Assembly (NCBI RefSeq): GCF_039939195.1
Contig: NZ_JBDUUH010000002.1
Coordinates: forward strand, 310,001-374,000
DNA length: 64,000 nucleotides
Direction: 5' to 3'
Source of the DNA: Foliimonas ilicis
GTDB taxonomy: Bacteria > Pseudomonadota > Alphaproteobacteria > Rhizobiales > Rhizobiaceae
The notes beneath the pieces were generated by a model, which was given only the letters and a program-made list of their open reading frames with translations, was not told where the DNA came from and did not search any database. This document shows, piece by piece, positions 7,641 to 17,105 of the stretch (the stretch's first letter is position 1; each line of letters begins with the position of its first letter). Position numbers and translations under genes: made by a program.

Positions 7641-8591
7641 ATGGCGAACAGCACTATCGACAATGCCTTTACCGCCAAGAGCAAAACCGGCGCGTCCTTC
7701 GAGCCGACCTATGCGGGTGCGCTTTCCTTCATGCGCCGCAAATACACCAAGGATGTCAAAGGCGCGGATGCCATCGTCTGGGGCGTTCCGTTCGATGCCG
7801 CCGTCACCAACAGACCGGGCGCCCGGTTTGGTCCGCAAGCGATACGCCGTGCATCGAGCATTCTCGACAATGACCCGCAATATCCGTTTCATCGCGATCT
7901 GTTCGAGCAGCTTGCCGTGGTCGATTACGGCGATTGTCTGCTGGATTCGGGCAATCACCAGAAGACGCCGGGAACGATCGAGCGCGAAGCGGCCAAACTG
8001 CTGAAATCCGGTGCCTTCCTGCTAACGCTCGGCGGCGATCATTTCATCACCTGGCCGCTTTTGAAGGCGCATGCCGCGATCCATGGTCCGCTGGCGCTGG
8101 TGCAGTTCGACGCGCATCAGGACACATGGCCCGATGACGGCAAGCGCATCGACCATGGCTCTTTCGTCGGCCGCGCCGTCAAGGAAGGCGTAATCGACGC
8201 CGAACGCTCGATCCAGATCGGTATCCGCACACATGCACCGGACGATTTCGGCATCAAGATCATCTACGGCCATGAGGTCGAGGAAATGCGCGCGTCCGAC
8301 ATCGCCTATGCAATTGTCGAACGCACCGGCGGCAAGAAAAGCTATGTGACATTCGATATCGACTGCCTCGATCCGGCCTTTGCGCCCGGCACCGGAACTC
8401 CGGTTTCGGGCGGGCCTTCGTCTGCCAAGATGCTGTCGGTGTTGCGTCAGCTCAATCAGATCGATATTGCAGGCGCGGATGTCGTGGAGGTTGCGCCAGC
8501 CTATGATCATGCCGATATAACGGCCATCGCGGCCTCGACGATTGCCATGCAGTATCTGGGCCTGCTTGCCGAGCGCAAGGCGCGTGGTTGA
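7641..8591 (+). CDS. speB: Agmatinase / ureohydrolase
   Basis: A 316-residue dinuclear manganese hydrolase of the arginase family. The metal-binding motifs are intact: LGGDHFITW, FDAHQDTW and FDIDCLDPAFAPGTGTPV. The likely reaction is agmatine to putrescine plus urea. Related guanidino hydrolases such as guanidinobutyrase cannot be excluded by sequence alone. I placed the start at the ATG at 7641 after GGGAATTCGAG; ten upstream in-frame residues do not look coding. It is followed by argC, but probably with its own promoter. Confidence 0.88.
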   Translation: MANSTIDNAFTAKSKTGASFEPTYAGALSFMRRKYTKDVKGADAIVWGVPFDAAVTNRPGARFGPQAIRRASSILDNDPQYPFHRDLFEQLAVVDYGDCLLDSGNHQKTPGTIEREAAKLLKSGAFLLTLGGDHFITWPLLKAHAAIHGPLALVQFDAHQDTWPDDGKRIDHGSFVGRAVKEGVIDAERSIQIGIRTHAPDDFGIKIIYGHEVEEMRASDIAYAIVERTGGKKSYVTFDIDCLDPAFAPGTGTPVSGGPSSAKMLSVLRQLNQIDIAGADVVEVAPAYDHADITAIAASTIAMQYLGLLAERKARG

Positions 8592-8663
8592 ACTATTTGA
8601 GAAACTGAATCCGATACAGCCGACAGGCCACTGATTTTTATACGTTTTTGGAAGAGACAGAGC

Positions 8664-9602
8664 ATGAAACCGAAAATCTTCATCGACGGCGAACACGGAA
8701 CCACCGGCCTGCAAATCCGCACGCGTCTGGCCGATCGCGCCGATCTCGAAGTTCTGTCGATTCCCGAAGCCGAACGCCGTAACAAGGACATTCGCTCCGA
8801 TCTTCTGAAAGAGGCGGACGTTGCGATTCTGTGCCTGCCGGATGACGCGTCGCGCGAAGCGGTCGGCATTCTCGAGGGCTGGAATTCGACACGGATCATC
8901 GACACATCGACGGCGCACCGCGTGCATCCCGATTGGGCCTACGGCTTTGCCGAGCTCGAACCGGCGCAGCGCAAGAAGATTGCCGATGCGCGTCTCGTCG
9001 CCAATCCGGGCTGCTACCCGACCGGTGCGATCTCGCTGATCCGCCCGCTGGTTGCCGCCGGTATCCTGCCGAGCGACTATCCGATCAGCGTGAACGCGGT
9101 TTCCGGCTATACGGGCGGCGGCAAGCAGATGATTGCGCAGATGGAAGACCCGTCGAACCCGGATCACATCGCCTCCCCGCATTTCCTCTATGGGCTGACG
9201 CTCGCGCACAAGCACGTTCCCGAAATGAAGCTCCACGGCCTGCTCGGATGCGATCCGATCTTCGCGCCTTCTGTCGGCCGCTTCGCACAAGGAATGCTGG
9301 TTCAGGTGCCGCTGTATCTGTCCGATCTCAATGACTCGCCCTCGCTCAGCCGCGTTCATGAGGCACTGGCCGCGCATTATGAAGGTCAAAACATCGTCGA
9401 GGTCGTGCCGCTTGCCGAAAGCGCAAAGCTCTCGCGCGTCGATCCAACCGAGCTTGCCGACACGGACAATATGAAGCTTTACGTGTTCGGAACCGAGGGC
9501 AAGGGCGTGGTCAATCTGGTCGCCTCGCTCGACAATCTCGGCAAGGGTGCATCGGGTGCTGCGGTTCAGAACATGGATCTGATGCTCGGACTCAAGCACT
9601 GA
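8664..9602 (+). CDS. argC: N-acetyl-gamma-glutamyl-phosphate reductase
   Basis: A 312-residue enzyme of arginine biosynthesis that reduces N-acetylglutamyl phosphate to the semialdehyde with NADPH. The N-terminal Rossmann fold begins with IFIDGEHGTTGLQI. The active-site cysteine lies in LVANPGCYPTGA near residue 117. The short length matches the type 2 ArgC found in Rhizobiales, about 30 residues shorter than the E. coli type. The next gene starts on the base after its stop codon, so the two form a transcription unit. Confidence 0.94.
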   Translation: MKPKIFIDGEHGTTGLQIRTRLADRADLEVLSIPEAERRNKDIRSDLLKEADVAILCLPDDASREAVGILEGWNSTRIIDTSTAHRVHPDWAYGFAELEPAQRKKIADARLVANPGCYPTGAISLIRPLVAAGILPSDYPISVNAVSGYTGGGKQMIAQMEDPSNPDHIASPHFLYGLTLAHKHVPEMKLHGLLGCDPIFAPSVGRFAQGMLVQVPLYLSDLNDSPSLSRVHEALAAHYEGQNIVEVVPLAESAKLSRVDPTELADTDNMKLYVFGTEGKGVVNLVASLDNLGKGASGAAVQNMDLMLGLKH

Positions 9603-10445
9603 ATGGATCGGCCCGCCTTCCCCGAACGCTGGAACACCAGCGACCCGGAACTGATTGCCGAGACCTTCAGCAGCAAAATCTGGAAGGTACGGCTGCCAAG
9701 CGGTGAACTGGCGGCGGTGAAAGACCTCAAGCCGTTCGACGATGTCGAGGACGAGTTGCGCGGTGCGCATCTGCTTTCATGGCGCCGCGGCGAAGGTCTG
9801 GTCCGGCTTCTCGATATGGACGGGAACCGCATGCTTCTGGAGTATGCAGGCGAAACCATGCTTTCGCATGTGCTCGATCAGCATGGTGACGGGCAAGCCA
9901 CCGAAATAGCGGCAGACGTGATGGCGAGACTACATTCGCCATCCGACCATGCCGTGCCGCCCGATCTTCAGCCCTTGCGCGAGCGCTTTTCGAGCCTTTT
10001 CAAAGCGGCCGCCACCGACCGGGATTTGGGAAACCGTACCATCTATGTCGAAGCGGCTGAGATTGCCGAGCGCCTTCTCGACGATCCGCACGCGCTTTGC
10101 CCGCTGCATGGCGACCTGCATCATGAAAACATCATGCTTGGAGCACGCGGCTGGCTGGCGATCGATCCGAAAGGTGTGTTCGGCGATCCGGCATTCGACG
10201 CGGCAAATATGTTCTACAATCCGTTGGAACGCGACGATCTCTGCCTCAAGCCTGACCGCATCGCCCATATGGCGGAGGTATTTTCCAAGACGCTTGGCCA
10301 GCATCCGCGCCGGTTGCTCGACTTTGCGATAGCCTATGGATGCCTTTCGGCGGCATGGCATCGCGAGGACGCCAACGGTCATGATGAAGGCCGCGAACTC
10401 GGAATAGCCGCAGCGATCCGCGAGCTACGCGACCTCAGCTTCTGA
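9603..10445 (+). CDS. Aminoglycoside/hydroxyurea (streptomycin 6-kinase-like) phosphotransferase
   Basis: A 280-residue kinase-fold protein. The catalytic loop CPLHGDLHHENIM (around residue 168) and the metal-binding AIDPKGVFGDPAFDAAN are characteristic of the APH_6_hur family that includes streptomycin 6-kinases. An N-terminal strand with AAVKDLKP supplies the probable ATP-binding lysine. Whether it confers resistance or phosphorylates a native metabolite is unknown. It abuts argC with zero spacing, which suggests a long-resident chromosomal gene rather than a recent resistance acquisition. Its end overlaps the convergent heme A synthase gene by 21 bp. Confidence 0.82.
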   Translation: MDRPAFPERWNTSDPELIAETFSSKIWKVRLPSGELAAVKDLKPFDDVEDELRGAHLLSWRRGEGLVRLLDMDGNRMLLEYAGETMLSHVLDQHGDGQATEIAADVMARLHSPSDHAVPPDLQPLRERFSSLFKAAATDRDLGNRTIYVEAAEIAERLLDDPHALCPLHGDLHHENIMLGARGWLAIDPKGVFGDPAFDAANMFYNPLERDDLCLKPDRIAHMAEVFSKTLGQHPRRLLDFAIAYGCLSAAWHREDANGHDEGRELGIAAAIRELRDLSF

Positions 10446-11528
10446 CGGATCTGTGTCCGGCAGCGGATAAGCGCCTTTCGTGCCACGCCAATGTGCGGCG
10501 GCAAAGCCTAACACCACGAATGCAAAGCCCTGATGCAGTAGTGCCCAATGCATCGGCACATGCATGACAAGCGTCGCAATGCCGATCAGCGCCTGAACCA
10601 GAATCAGGTGGAACAGCACAAGCGCACGGCGGGCATGGGTGGTTTTCGGCAAGGCGCGGCGCACGGCAATCATGTGCCAGAGTGCTGCGAAGAAAACCGC
10701 ATAGGCGCCGATGCGGTGGACAAATTGAACCGTCTTCGGGTTTTCGAAGAAATTGTGCCAGATCGGCTTGAGGATCAACATGTCGCCCGGCACGATTCGG
10801 CCGTCCATAAGCGGCCAGGTGTTGTAGCTCAGGCCCGCATTCAGGCCTGCGACAAGCCCGCCCAGAAATATTTGGAACAGCGCCAGAGCGACCAGAATGC
10901 CAGCAAATTTCTGCGTTCTTTCATCGGCCTCATGCTCGGAATGCGGCGACAGCCCTCTCGCGACGACCATCGTTGCCGTGAAAATGAATGCCGCGACCGT
11001 CAAATGCGTGGCCAGCCGGTACTGGCTGACATCGGTTCGCTCTACCAGACCGGAAGCAACCATCCACCAGCCGATCGCGCCTTGAAGTCCGCCAAGCGCC
11101 AGAATGCCGATCAGCTTCGGGCTCAATCCCGGCTCGACGCGGCGCGTCACCCAGAAGAACAGCAAAGGCAGCGCGAAGACCACGCCGACGCCGCGCGCCA
11201 GAATGCGATGCGCCCATTCCCACCAGAATATCTGCTTGAATTCACTCAGGCTCATGCCCTTGTTTATCTGCTGATATTGCGGAATCTGGCGGTATTTTTC
11301 GAGTTCTTCCTGCCAATCGGATTCGGAAAGCGGTGGAATCACGCCATGGATCGGCTTCCATTCGGTGATCGACAGGCCGGAATCGGTCAGGCGCGTCGCG
11401 CCGCCCACAATCACGATGGCGATCAGCACCAGCATCACGACATAGAGCCAGTTTCGGATGAGTGCCCGATTGCGCAACAGGCGCTCTCGCCCGTCAGAGG
11501 AAGTATCGAGGCTGGTGATCGCCGTCAT
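10425..11528 (-). CDS. ctaA: Heme A synthase (COX15/CtaA)
   Basis: A 367-residue integral membrane monooxygenase that converts heme O to heme A for cytochrome oxidase. About eight hydrophobic helices are visible. Conserved features are IVIVGGATRLTDSGLSITEW near the N-terminus, WEWAHRILARG, and later VHRIGAYA and LLHQGFA, which supply heme-ligand histidines. I chose the ATG at 11528 with a GGAAAG ribosome-binding site; the longer frame adds a charged low-quality leader. The alphaproteobacterial type 2 form fits best. Confidence 0.93.
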   Translation of the reverse strand: MTAITSLDTSSDGRERLLRNRALIRNWLYVVMLVLIAIVIVGGATRLTDSGLSITEWKPIHGVIPPLSESDWQEELEKYRQIPQYQQINKGMSLSEFKQIFWWEWAHRILARGVGVVFALPLLFFWVTRRVEPGLSPKLIGILALGGLQGAIGWWMVASGLVERTDVSQYRLATHLTVAAFIFTATMVVARGLSPHSEHEADERTQKFAGILVALALFQIFLGGLVAGLNAGLSYNTWPLMDGRIVPGDMLILKPIWHNFFENPKTVQFVHRIGAYAVFFAALWHMIAVRRALPKTTHARRALVLFHLILVQALIGIATLVMHVPMHWALLHQGFAFVVLGFAAAHWRGTKGAYPLPDTDPSEAEVA

Positions 11529-11685
11529 GGACGTCTTTCCGGTTCCAGATTTGCGGATAGGTGGACCAAAGCCCTTGGCAAGGCAAGCCTCGCGCCCACG
11601 CGACACGCCGTCGCGCCGTCTGCCCAACTGCCGGGTTGCGCACAGGCGCGGCAAGGCTTATTCGAAGCGCTGATAAGGACAGATC

Positions 11686-11898
11686 ATGCCCATTCGCCTC
11701 AAAAAGCTCATTGGAACAATACTGCTCATCATCCTCGTCATCGTCTATGCGATGGTGGCGACGATTGTAGCCATGGCGCAATTGGCTGAGTCCGGCCCGC
11801 TGGTGCATCTGGCCTTCTTCCTGTTCACCGGCGTTTTGTGGATCGTGCCTGCCATGGGCATCATCAAATGGCTGATCCTCGAGCCGAGGCCCAAATAA
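11686..11898 (+). CDS. DUF2842 small membrane protein
   Basis: A 70-residue protein with two hydrophobic helices (about residues 8-31 and 38-62) separated by a short polar turn, ending in a charged EPRPK tail. The pattern matches DUF2842, a small inner-membrane family found mainly in alphaproteobacteria. Its function is unknown. A ribosome-binding site AAGGACAG precedes the ATG. Its stop codon directly abuts the stop of the convergent deacetylase gene with no spacing. Confidence 0.8.
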   Translation: MPIRLKKLIGTILLIILVIVYAMVATIVAMAQLAESGPLVHLAFFLFTGVLWIVPAMGIIKWLILEPRPK

Positions 11899-12933
11899 TC
11901 AGACCGTCACGACCAGCCGCCGCGAATTGAGCAGCGTGGTCACGCCCGACAGCATCGTGCGCACATAGTCCACTTTCTGAAACCGGCCATTGACCGAAAT
12001 GCGCGGCAGTGCGGTGAGATGCGCCGCATGTTCGGCGCGCAGCACGCCATGGCGTGTCGTGACTGCCGAGAGAAATCCGGCCTGCGCCGCAAGCTCGACT
12101 TCGCGCGTGCCGACAGCACCGGCATAACCATACGGATAGGCGAAATGCCGGGGCCGCTCGCCAAGGCGCGCTTCCAGAATATCGGCTGACCGCACCATTT
12201 CGCCAAGCGCATCCTCACGAGACAAGCGCTTCAACGCATAGTGATGGATTGTATGGGCGCCGATCGTCGCCAGCGGATGCGCGGCAAGCGTCGCGATTTC
12301 ATCCCAGTTCATCAGGCTTGCATTGGCGGTAGCTGGATCGACACTGGTCTTTGCCGCGTATTCACGAAGGAACGCGACCTGATCCTGCTCGGCGACATCA
12401 TTCGTCATGAAATCGAGGAAGGCTGCGAACGCCTTGCGCTTCAGATCGGGCGATGAACAGTCGATTGCCACCCTGCCCGGCAGATCAAGCGTATCGACCG
12501 CATTGATAATGTCCTCGATCGCTTCCCACCAGAGATAGACCGCACCATCGGTAAGGCCCGGCGCGACATAGACGGTGAACGGCGTGCCGTGCTTTTCGAA
12601 GATCGGCAAAGCCTCAGTCAGATTGTCCCGATAGGCGTCGTCCGCCGTAATAGCGACGAAGCGTCCGCCCTTGCCGCCAAGCTTTACGCGCTCCACCGCC
12701 TCGTCCATCGAAACGAACGCATAGCCGTCCTGCTTGATCGCGTCGATCAACACATCGAGGAATGCAGGTGCGATGTTCAGATGGCTGTTCGCGCTGTCGG
12801 GCTTTTCGGGAAACGCCGTCACGCGATGCAGCATCAGGATCGCGCCTGTCCCGCCGATCAGCGATCGCGCGACAGAGGCAGCGCCGCTGTACCGGGCAAG
12901 GTCGAGGATCAGCTTGCGCGCCGCATCGCTCAT
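11899..12933 (-). CDS. Polysaccharide deacetylase (NodB-fold, CE4)
   Basis: A 344-residue protein with the CE4 motifs ITADDAYRDN (catalytic and metal aspartates near residues 97-98) and GAHTIHHY (metal histidines), followed by FAYPYGYAG. It has no obvious signal peptide, as in several deacetylases encoded within polysaccharide clusters. It probably removes N-acetyl groups from the polymer or its lipid-linked precursor made by the adjacent genes. It is divergent from the GNAT/FemAB-like gene across 108 bp. Confidence 0.85.
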   Translation of the reverse strand: MSDAARKLILDLARYSGAASVARSLIGGTGAILMLHRVTAFPEKPDSANSHLNIAPAFLDVLIDAIKQDGYAFVSMDEAVERVKLGGKGGRFVAITADDAYRDNLTEALPIFEKHGTPFTVYVAPGLTDGAVYLWWEAIEDIINAVDTLDLPGRVAIDCSSPDLKRKAFAAFLDFMTNDVAEQDQVAFLREYAAKTSVDPATANASLMNWDEIATLAAHPLATIGAHTIHHYALKRLSREDALGEMVRSADILEARLGERPRHFAYPYGYAGAVGTREVELAAQAGFLSAVTTRHGVLRAEHAAHLTALPRISVNGRFQKVDYVRTMLSGVTTLLNSRRLVVTV

Positions 12934-13041
12934 TTCGCACGCCTGTCGATCATTGATTCACCTTTTGCGTCTAGCTTGCGCAAAAACCGCCCAAGCGAAA
13001 CCGGTTCAGCCCCAGCATGATTAGTTCCGAAGGATTGAATT

Positions 13042-14184
13042 ATGGTTGATGCGGCGGCCACTGTAGAAGTAATGGCCGCCGACGAGGCCGCGCTTCGCAT
13101 TTACGAAGGTTTGGCTGAAGGCAGCGCCTTTGCGCCTGCGCAAAATCCGCTGTGGATCAGGAGCTGGGTTTCGAATGTGAAACCCGATGGTCTGATCGTA
13201 ACCTTGAAAACGCATGAAATCCCGGTCCTCGCTCTGGCACTGGAAGTCGTTCGCCACGGTCCGTTTCGCGTCGCGCGCTATATGGGCGGAACCCATGCTA
13301 ACGGCAATTTTCCTCTGGCTAAAAAAGCATGGCTCGCCTCGCATAACACGCCGGATGTTGCGGAAATTTGTGATGCAATCAGGACTGCGCGACCGGACAT
13401 CGATGCGCTGATCCTAGAGCGTTCATCCGAAACGCTGTTCGGCATGCGCAATCCCTTACTGGCCCTGCCGCATATACGCGGTGCGAATGTCGCGCTCAGC
13501 GTGGAGCTGGAAAGCAGCTTCGACCAGCTACTGGAACACCTCAACGCCAAGCGGAAGCGCAAGAAGCATCGCGCACAGACACGCAAATTCGAGGCGGCGG
13601 GCGGTTATCGATGCATCGCCGCCAAGAGCGATGAGGACATTCGCAACGCGCTCGATGCGTATTTTGCCATGAAAGCAAACCGTTTTCGCGAAATGGGCGT
13701 GACGGATGTTTTTGCGCCAACGGAAGTCCGGGCCTTTTTCACCCAGCTTTTCCTGAGCGCACAGGCGCAGACCCCGCCGCCTTTCGTCGTCAATGGACTG
13801 GAAGTCGGCGGCAAATTTCGCGCGATTACCGGTTCCAGCCTGAGCGGCGACCGGCTGGTCTGCGAATTCGCAGGCATGAGCAATGATGAGCTTGTCAGCA
13901 GCAGCCCCGGCGAATTCCTGTTCTTCGAAAACATTCGCGAAGCCTGCAAGAACGGTCTTTCGGTCTATGATCTCAGCGTCGGTGACGAGCCATACAAACG
14001 GCTCTGGTGCGATGTCGAGACATGGCATCTCGATGTGATCGCCCCGCTTACCCTCAAGGGGCGGCTGCTCGCATGGAAGATGAAGCTGACAACGCAGCTT
14101 AAATCGACGATCAAGAACAATCCGGCAATCTGGAACGTGGTCAAAAGGCTGCGCAGAAAAGCTGCACGCCCTTCCGACGATTAG
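13042..14184 (+). CDS. GNAT/FemAB-like acyltransferase (CelD/BcsL type)
   Basis: A 380-residue protein of the Acetyltransf_6 group, often called cellulose biosynthesis protein CelD. The C-terminal half contains RKHRAQTRKFEA-type basic helices and VNGLEVGGKFRAITGSSLSGDRL, resembling the core strands of a GNAT domain, then YDLSVGDEPYKRLWCD, a strongly conserved C-terminal motif of the group. It probably acylates a sugar residue of the polysaccharide. A ribosome-binding site AAGGA precedes the ATG. Its last four bases overlap the convergent Wzz-like gene. Confidence 0.8.
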   Translation: MVDAAATVEVMAADEAALRIYEGLAEGSAFAPAQNPLWIRSWVSNVKPDGLIVTLKTHEIPVLALALEVVRHGPFRVARYMGGTHANGNFPLAKKAWLASHNTPDVAEICDAIRTARPDIDALILERSSETLFGMRNPLLALPHIRGANVALSVELESSFDQLLEHLNAKRKRKKHRAQTRKFEAAGGYRCIAAKSDEDIRNALDAYFAMKANRFREMGVTDVFAPTEVRAFFTQLFLSAQAQTPPPFVVNGLEVGGKFRAITGSSLSGDRLVCEFAGMSNDELVSSSPGEFLFFENIREACKNGLSVYDLSVGDEPYKRLWCDVETWHLDVIAPLTLKGRLLAWKMKLTTQLKSTIKNNPAIWNVVKRLRRKAARPSDD

Positions 14185-16316
14185 GCGACATTTCTGCCGG
14201 GCTGGGGTTCCGGCGCTTCGTGGCCGATCGGCGTTACCAGCGTGATTTCCTCGTATCCGTTCTTGCGCAGATCGTTTGCTGCCGCGATTACCTCGCTATG
14301 CGGCTCGATAACGCTGACGAGGATTGCAGTGTCGTCGCCGACAAGGCGCTTGATCGACGTCGCATCTGCCGGGCCGCATTCTATCACAACGACATCATAG
14401 GCGGTGATCAACGATGCGATGATGATCGGCAGGCGGTCCGCCGCGCGCATTGCCTGCTCGGCATCGGCTGTGCCCACCGGGATGATGTGGCAATCCGAAT
14501 AGTGGTCGGAATAGATGACGTCGGAAAATTGCGCTTCCGAGGCAAGCAGATTGGTGATGCCTGGATAGACTGTGCTTTCAAGCATCGGCCGCGATGCAGC
14601 GCCTGAACTGGTTAGATCGAGCAACAACACGCGCAAGCCAGTATCGGCAATTTCACGCGCCACGAGAACGGCAGTTGCTGCAGCCTCGTCGCCACCGGGC
14701 GAAATGAACAGAGCGCGTGTCGCGCCGCTTGCGATAATGCCTTCAGCCGCCCGCGCAATATTAATTTCGCCAAGCCCCGGCGCAGTTTCGGTCAACGCGA
14801 TTGGCGCTTCCGGCAAGGGTTCACGCGCCACGAATGCAGGCTCGACCGGCCTTTCCTCTTCGACGCGCCTCTCAGGCATCTGAACATCTTCCACAGGCTC
14901 GAAGGAAGCTGTGCCAGCCGGGCGCATGGCGCGGCCTGAAAACAACTCCTGGAGCAGCGTCACGATTGCCATGATCAGCAGCGATGCGACGAATGCCGCA
15001 CCGACGATCGGCACGATTTTAGGGAAGAACGGCTGATCGGGCACGACGGCGCGCGAGAATATGCGCGCATCGGCAGGCAGATAGGCGCGGTCGTTGCGCG
15101 ACGACGCCTCGCGGTAGCGCGCCAGATAGGATTCCAGCAATTCACGCTGCGCGGTCGCTTCCCGCTCCAGCGCGCGAAGCTCGACTTCCTCTTCACCAGC
15201 GCGGCCGGATTCTGTTTTCAGCCTGTTCAGATCGGCAACGAGCTGACCTTCGCGCAATTGCGCCGTCTGCGCTTCGGTCGCCAGACCGCGCAGAACCTTT
15301 TCGCCTTCCTGGCGAATCTGCTGGTTCAGATCGGAGAGCTGCGAGTTCAGCGAGCGAACACGCGGATGGTTGCCAAGCAGCGTCGTCGAAAGGTCGGCGA
15401 TCTCGGCGCGCAACTGAACCTGACGCTCGCGCAGGCGCTGGATCAGGCCGGAGGCAAGTACCTCCGGTACCGAATCCAGAGAACCGCCAGCCTGCAACGC
15501 TTCGCGAACGCTCTGGGCGGTCGCCTCGGTCGAGGCGCGTGCCGCACGCACCCGCGAAAGCTCGCTCGACATTTCTGAAAGCTGCTGCGTTGCAAGAACC
15601 GAATTGTTCTGCCCGATCAAGAGATCGGACTGCGAACGATACGCCGCGACCTTCGCCTCGGCATCTTTGACGCGCTTGGTGAGGTCGGCGATTTCCGGCT
15701 CAAGCCAATCCGTCGCCGCCGAATTCGCCTGCTGCTTGGCCTCGCCGCTCACAGCAAGGAAGGCATCGGCAATCGCGTTGGGAACATCGGCCGCAAGCTT
15801 CGGATCGGCAGACGAGAACTCGATGACGATGACGCGCGAGCGCTCCACATTATAGACGCTCAGCTTTTCGCGAAATTTCCGCAGCACGCGCTCTTCTGAG
15901 GGGATTTCCATCGGGTCCGATTTCAGGCCGGCGACAATCAGCGCGCGTGAAACGATGGACATGTTGGAGGCTTCGTCGAACTCGGGGCGTTTCGAAAGCT
16001 CAAGCTTGCGCGCAACTTCCAGCAGTACGTCGCTCGAGGTGATGAGCTGCACCTGGCTGGTTATGCCCTGCTCATCGAGAAGCGGCTGGTCTCCCGGCGT
16101 GCCAATATTCGGACGCGTGAATACCGACTCCCGCGTCTCGATCAGAAGCCGTGTTTCGGCCTTGTATAAGGGAGTGGCCAGCCAGGCGAGCACGAAGGCA
16201 AGACCGGTAACAATGAGCGCCACAATGACAACGCGCAGCCAGTTCCGCAAAAGGCTGGAAAAGAGCCTTCCGAGATCGACATCCACGTCACTGGCCGTTG
16301 GCTGAACTCCCGACAT
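14181..16316 (-). CDS. Wzz/GumC-type polysaccharide co-polymerase with degenerate kinase domain
   Basis: A 711-residue inner-membrane protein. It has a Wzz N-terminus with one helix (WLRVVIVALIVTGLAFVLAW), a long periplasmic coiled-coil region (about residues 170-390), a second helix near residue 450, and a cytoplasmic domain related to bacterial tyrosine kinases. The kinase motifs are eroded: the P-loop reads SPGGDEAAATA without the lysine, Walker A' reads LLLDLTSSG, and Walker B reads VVIECGPAD. No C-terminal tyrosine cluster is present. It probably controls chain length without autophosphorylation. I preferred the ATG at 16316 over one at 16370 because only it has a plausible ribosome-binding site. 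It is divergent from the export lipoprotein gene. Confidence 0.85.
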   Translation of the reverse strand: MSGVQPTASDVDVDLGRLFSSLLRNWLRVVIVALIVTGLAFVLAWLATPLYKAETRLLIETRESVFTRPNIGTPGDQPLLDEQGITSQVQLITSSDVLLEVARKLELSKRPEFDEASNMSIVSRALIVAGLKSDPMEIPSEERVLRKFREKLSVYNVERSRVIVIEFSSADPKLAADVPNAIADAFLAVSGEAKQQANSAATDWLEPEIADLTKRVKDAEAKVAAYRSQSDLLIGQNNSVLATQQLSEMSSELSRVRAARASTEATAQSVREALQAGGSLDSVPEVLASGLIQRLRERQVQLRAEIADLSTTLLGNHPRVRSLNSQLSDLNQQIRQEGEKVLRGLATEAQTAQLREGQLVADLNRLKTESGRAGEEEVELRALEREATAQRELLESYLARYREASSRNDRAYLPADARIFSRAVVPDQPFFPKIVPIVGAAFVASLLIMAIVTLLQELFSGRAMRPAGTASFEPVEDVQMPERRVEEERPVEPAFVAREPLPEAPIALTETAPGLGEINIARAAEGIIASGATRALFISPGGDEAAATAVLVAREIADTGLRVLLLDLTSSGAASRPMLESTVYPGITNLLASEAQFSDVIYSDHYSDCHIIPVGTADAEQAMRAADRLPIIIASLITAYDVVVIECGPADATSIKRLVGDDTAILVSVIEPHSEVIAAANDLRKNGYEEITLVTPIGHEAPEPQPGRNVA

Positions 16317-16539
16317 GCAATAGCGCTCCGATACAGATTGCCCATCATGGTAAACAGGTATGGTAACCATGCGGTTAAGGACGCAGCATTCCTGCTTTCT
16401 TCTTATGCGCGAAAGATGAAGGCATGCGTTTGCGAGAAGACAGACCGCCTTTACCGGCCATTAACCCTAATGAGACGATAATAGCAGGCAGTTAGAGTCG
16501 GCTTTATCGGCCGTCGACATCAAAGGTTCATGCTCGACT

Positions 16540-17103
16540 ATGAAGCGCACCCTTCCCGTCCTTCATGCACTTCTCGCGGCAGCAGTCGTTGCGGGCTGTT
16601 CCAGCTATCGCCCCGCGCCTGCCGCCTTTCATGAGGCAATCGACCAGCCATACCGCCTCGGCGCTGGCGACAGCGTACGCGTGACCGTTTTCGAGCAGGA
16701 AAGCCTGACAAACACCTATAGCGTGGACCAGTCCGGCTATATCGCCTTCCCGCTTGTCGGCGCGGTTCCGGCGCGCGGACACACCGTCCAGCAGATGGAA
16801 GCAACCATTGCGACCAAGCTGAAGCAAGGTTTCGTGCGCGACCCGGACGTTTCCGTCGAGGTCGACCGCTACCGCCCGATCTTCGTCATGGGCGAAGTAG
16901 GTTCTGCCGGGCAATATTCCTACGTTCCGGGCCTGACCGTGCAAAAAGCCATCGCCATCGCAGGCGGCTTCAGCGCCCGCGCCAATCAGGCCGATGTGGA
17001 CGTTACCCGCGACATCAATGGAAAAGTCATGACGGGCCGCGTGTTGACATCGGATCCCCTTCTGCCCGGGGATACAGTCTACGTCCGCGAACGCCTGTTC
17101 TGA
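16540..17103 (+). CDS. Wza/GumB-type polysaccharide export lipoprotein
   Basis: A 187-residue outer-membrane lipoprotein with a lipobox VVAGC (Cys near residue 20) after a short hydrophobic signal. The poly-export domain starts at YRLGAGDSVRVTVFEQ and is followed by an SLBB-like segment FVMGEVGSAGQYSYVPGLTV. It is about half the length of Wza and lacks its C-terminal membrane helix, like the short rhizobial ExoF/UppC-type exporters. It should form a periplasmic or outer-membrane ring with the Wzz-like protein. It opens a tight four-gene operon with the glycosyltransferase, phosphoglycosyltransferase and polymerase genes. Confidence 0.9.
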   Translation: MKRTLPVLHALLAAAVVAGCSSYRPAPAAFHEAIDQPYRLGAGDSVRVTVFEQESLTNTYSVDQSGYIAFPLVGAVPARGHTVQQMEATIATKLKQGFVRDPDVSVEVDRYRPIFVMGEVGSAGQYSYVPGLTVQKAIAIAGGFSARANQADVDVTRDINGKVMTGRVLTSDPLLPGDTVYVRERLF

Positions 17104-17105
17104 AT

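Noticed and set aside
8022..9770. 582-residue minus-strand frame opposite speB-argC
   Set aside because: It is antisense to two clear enzyme genes and has no recognised domain; typical high-GC shadow.
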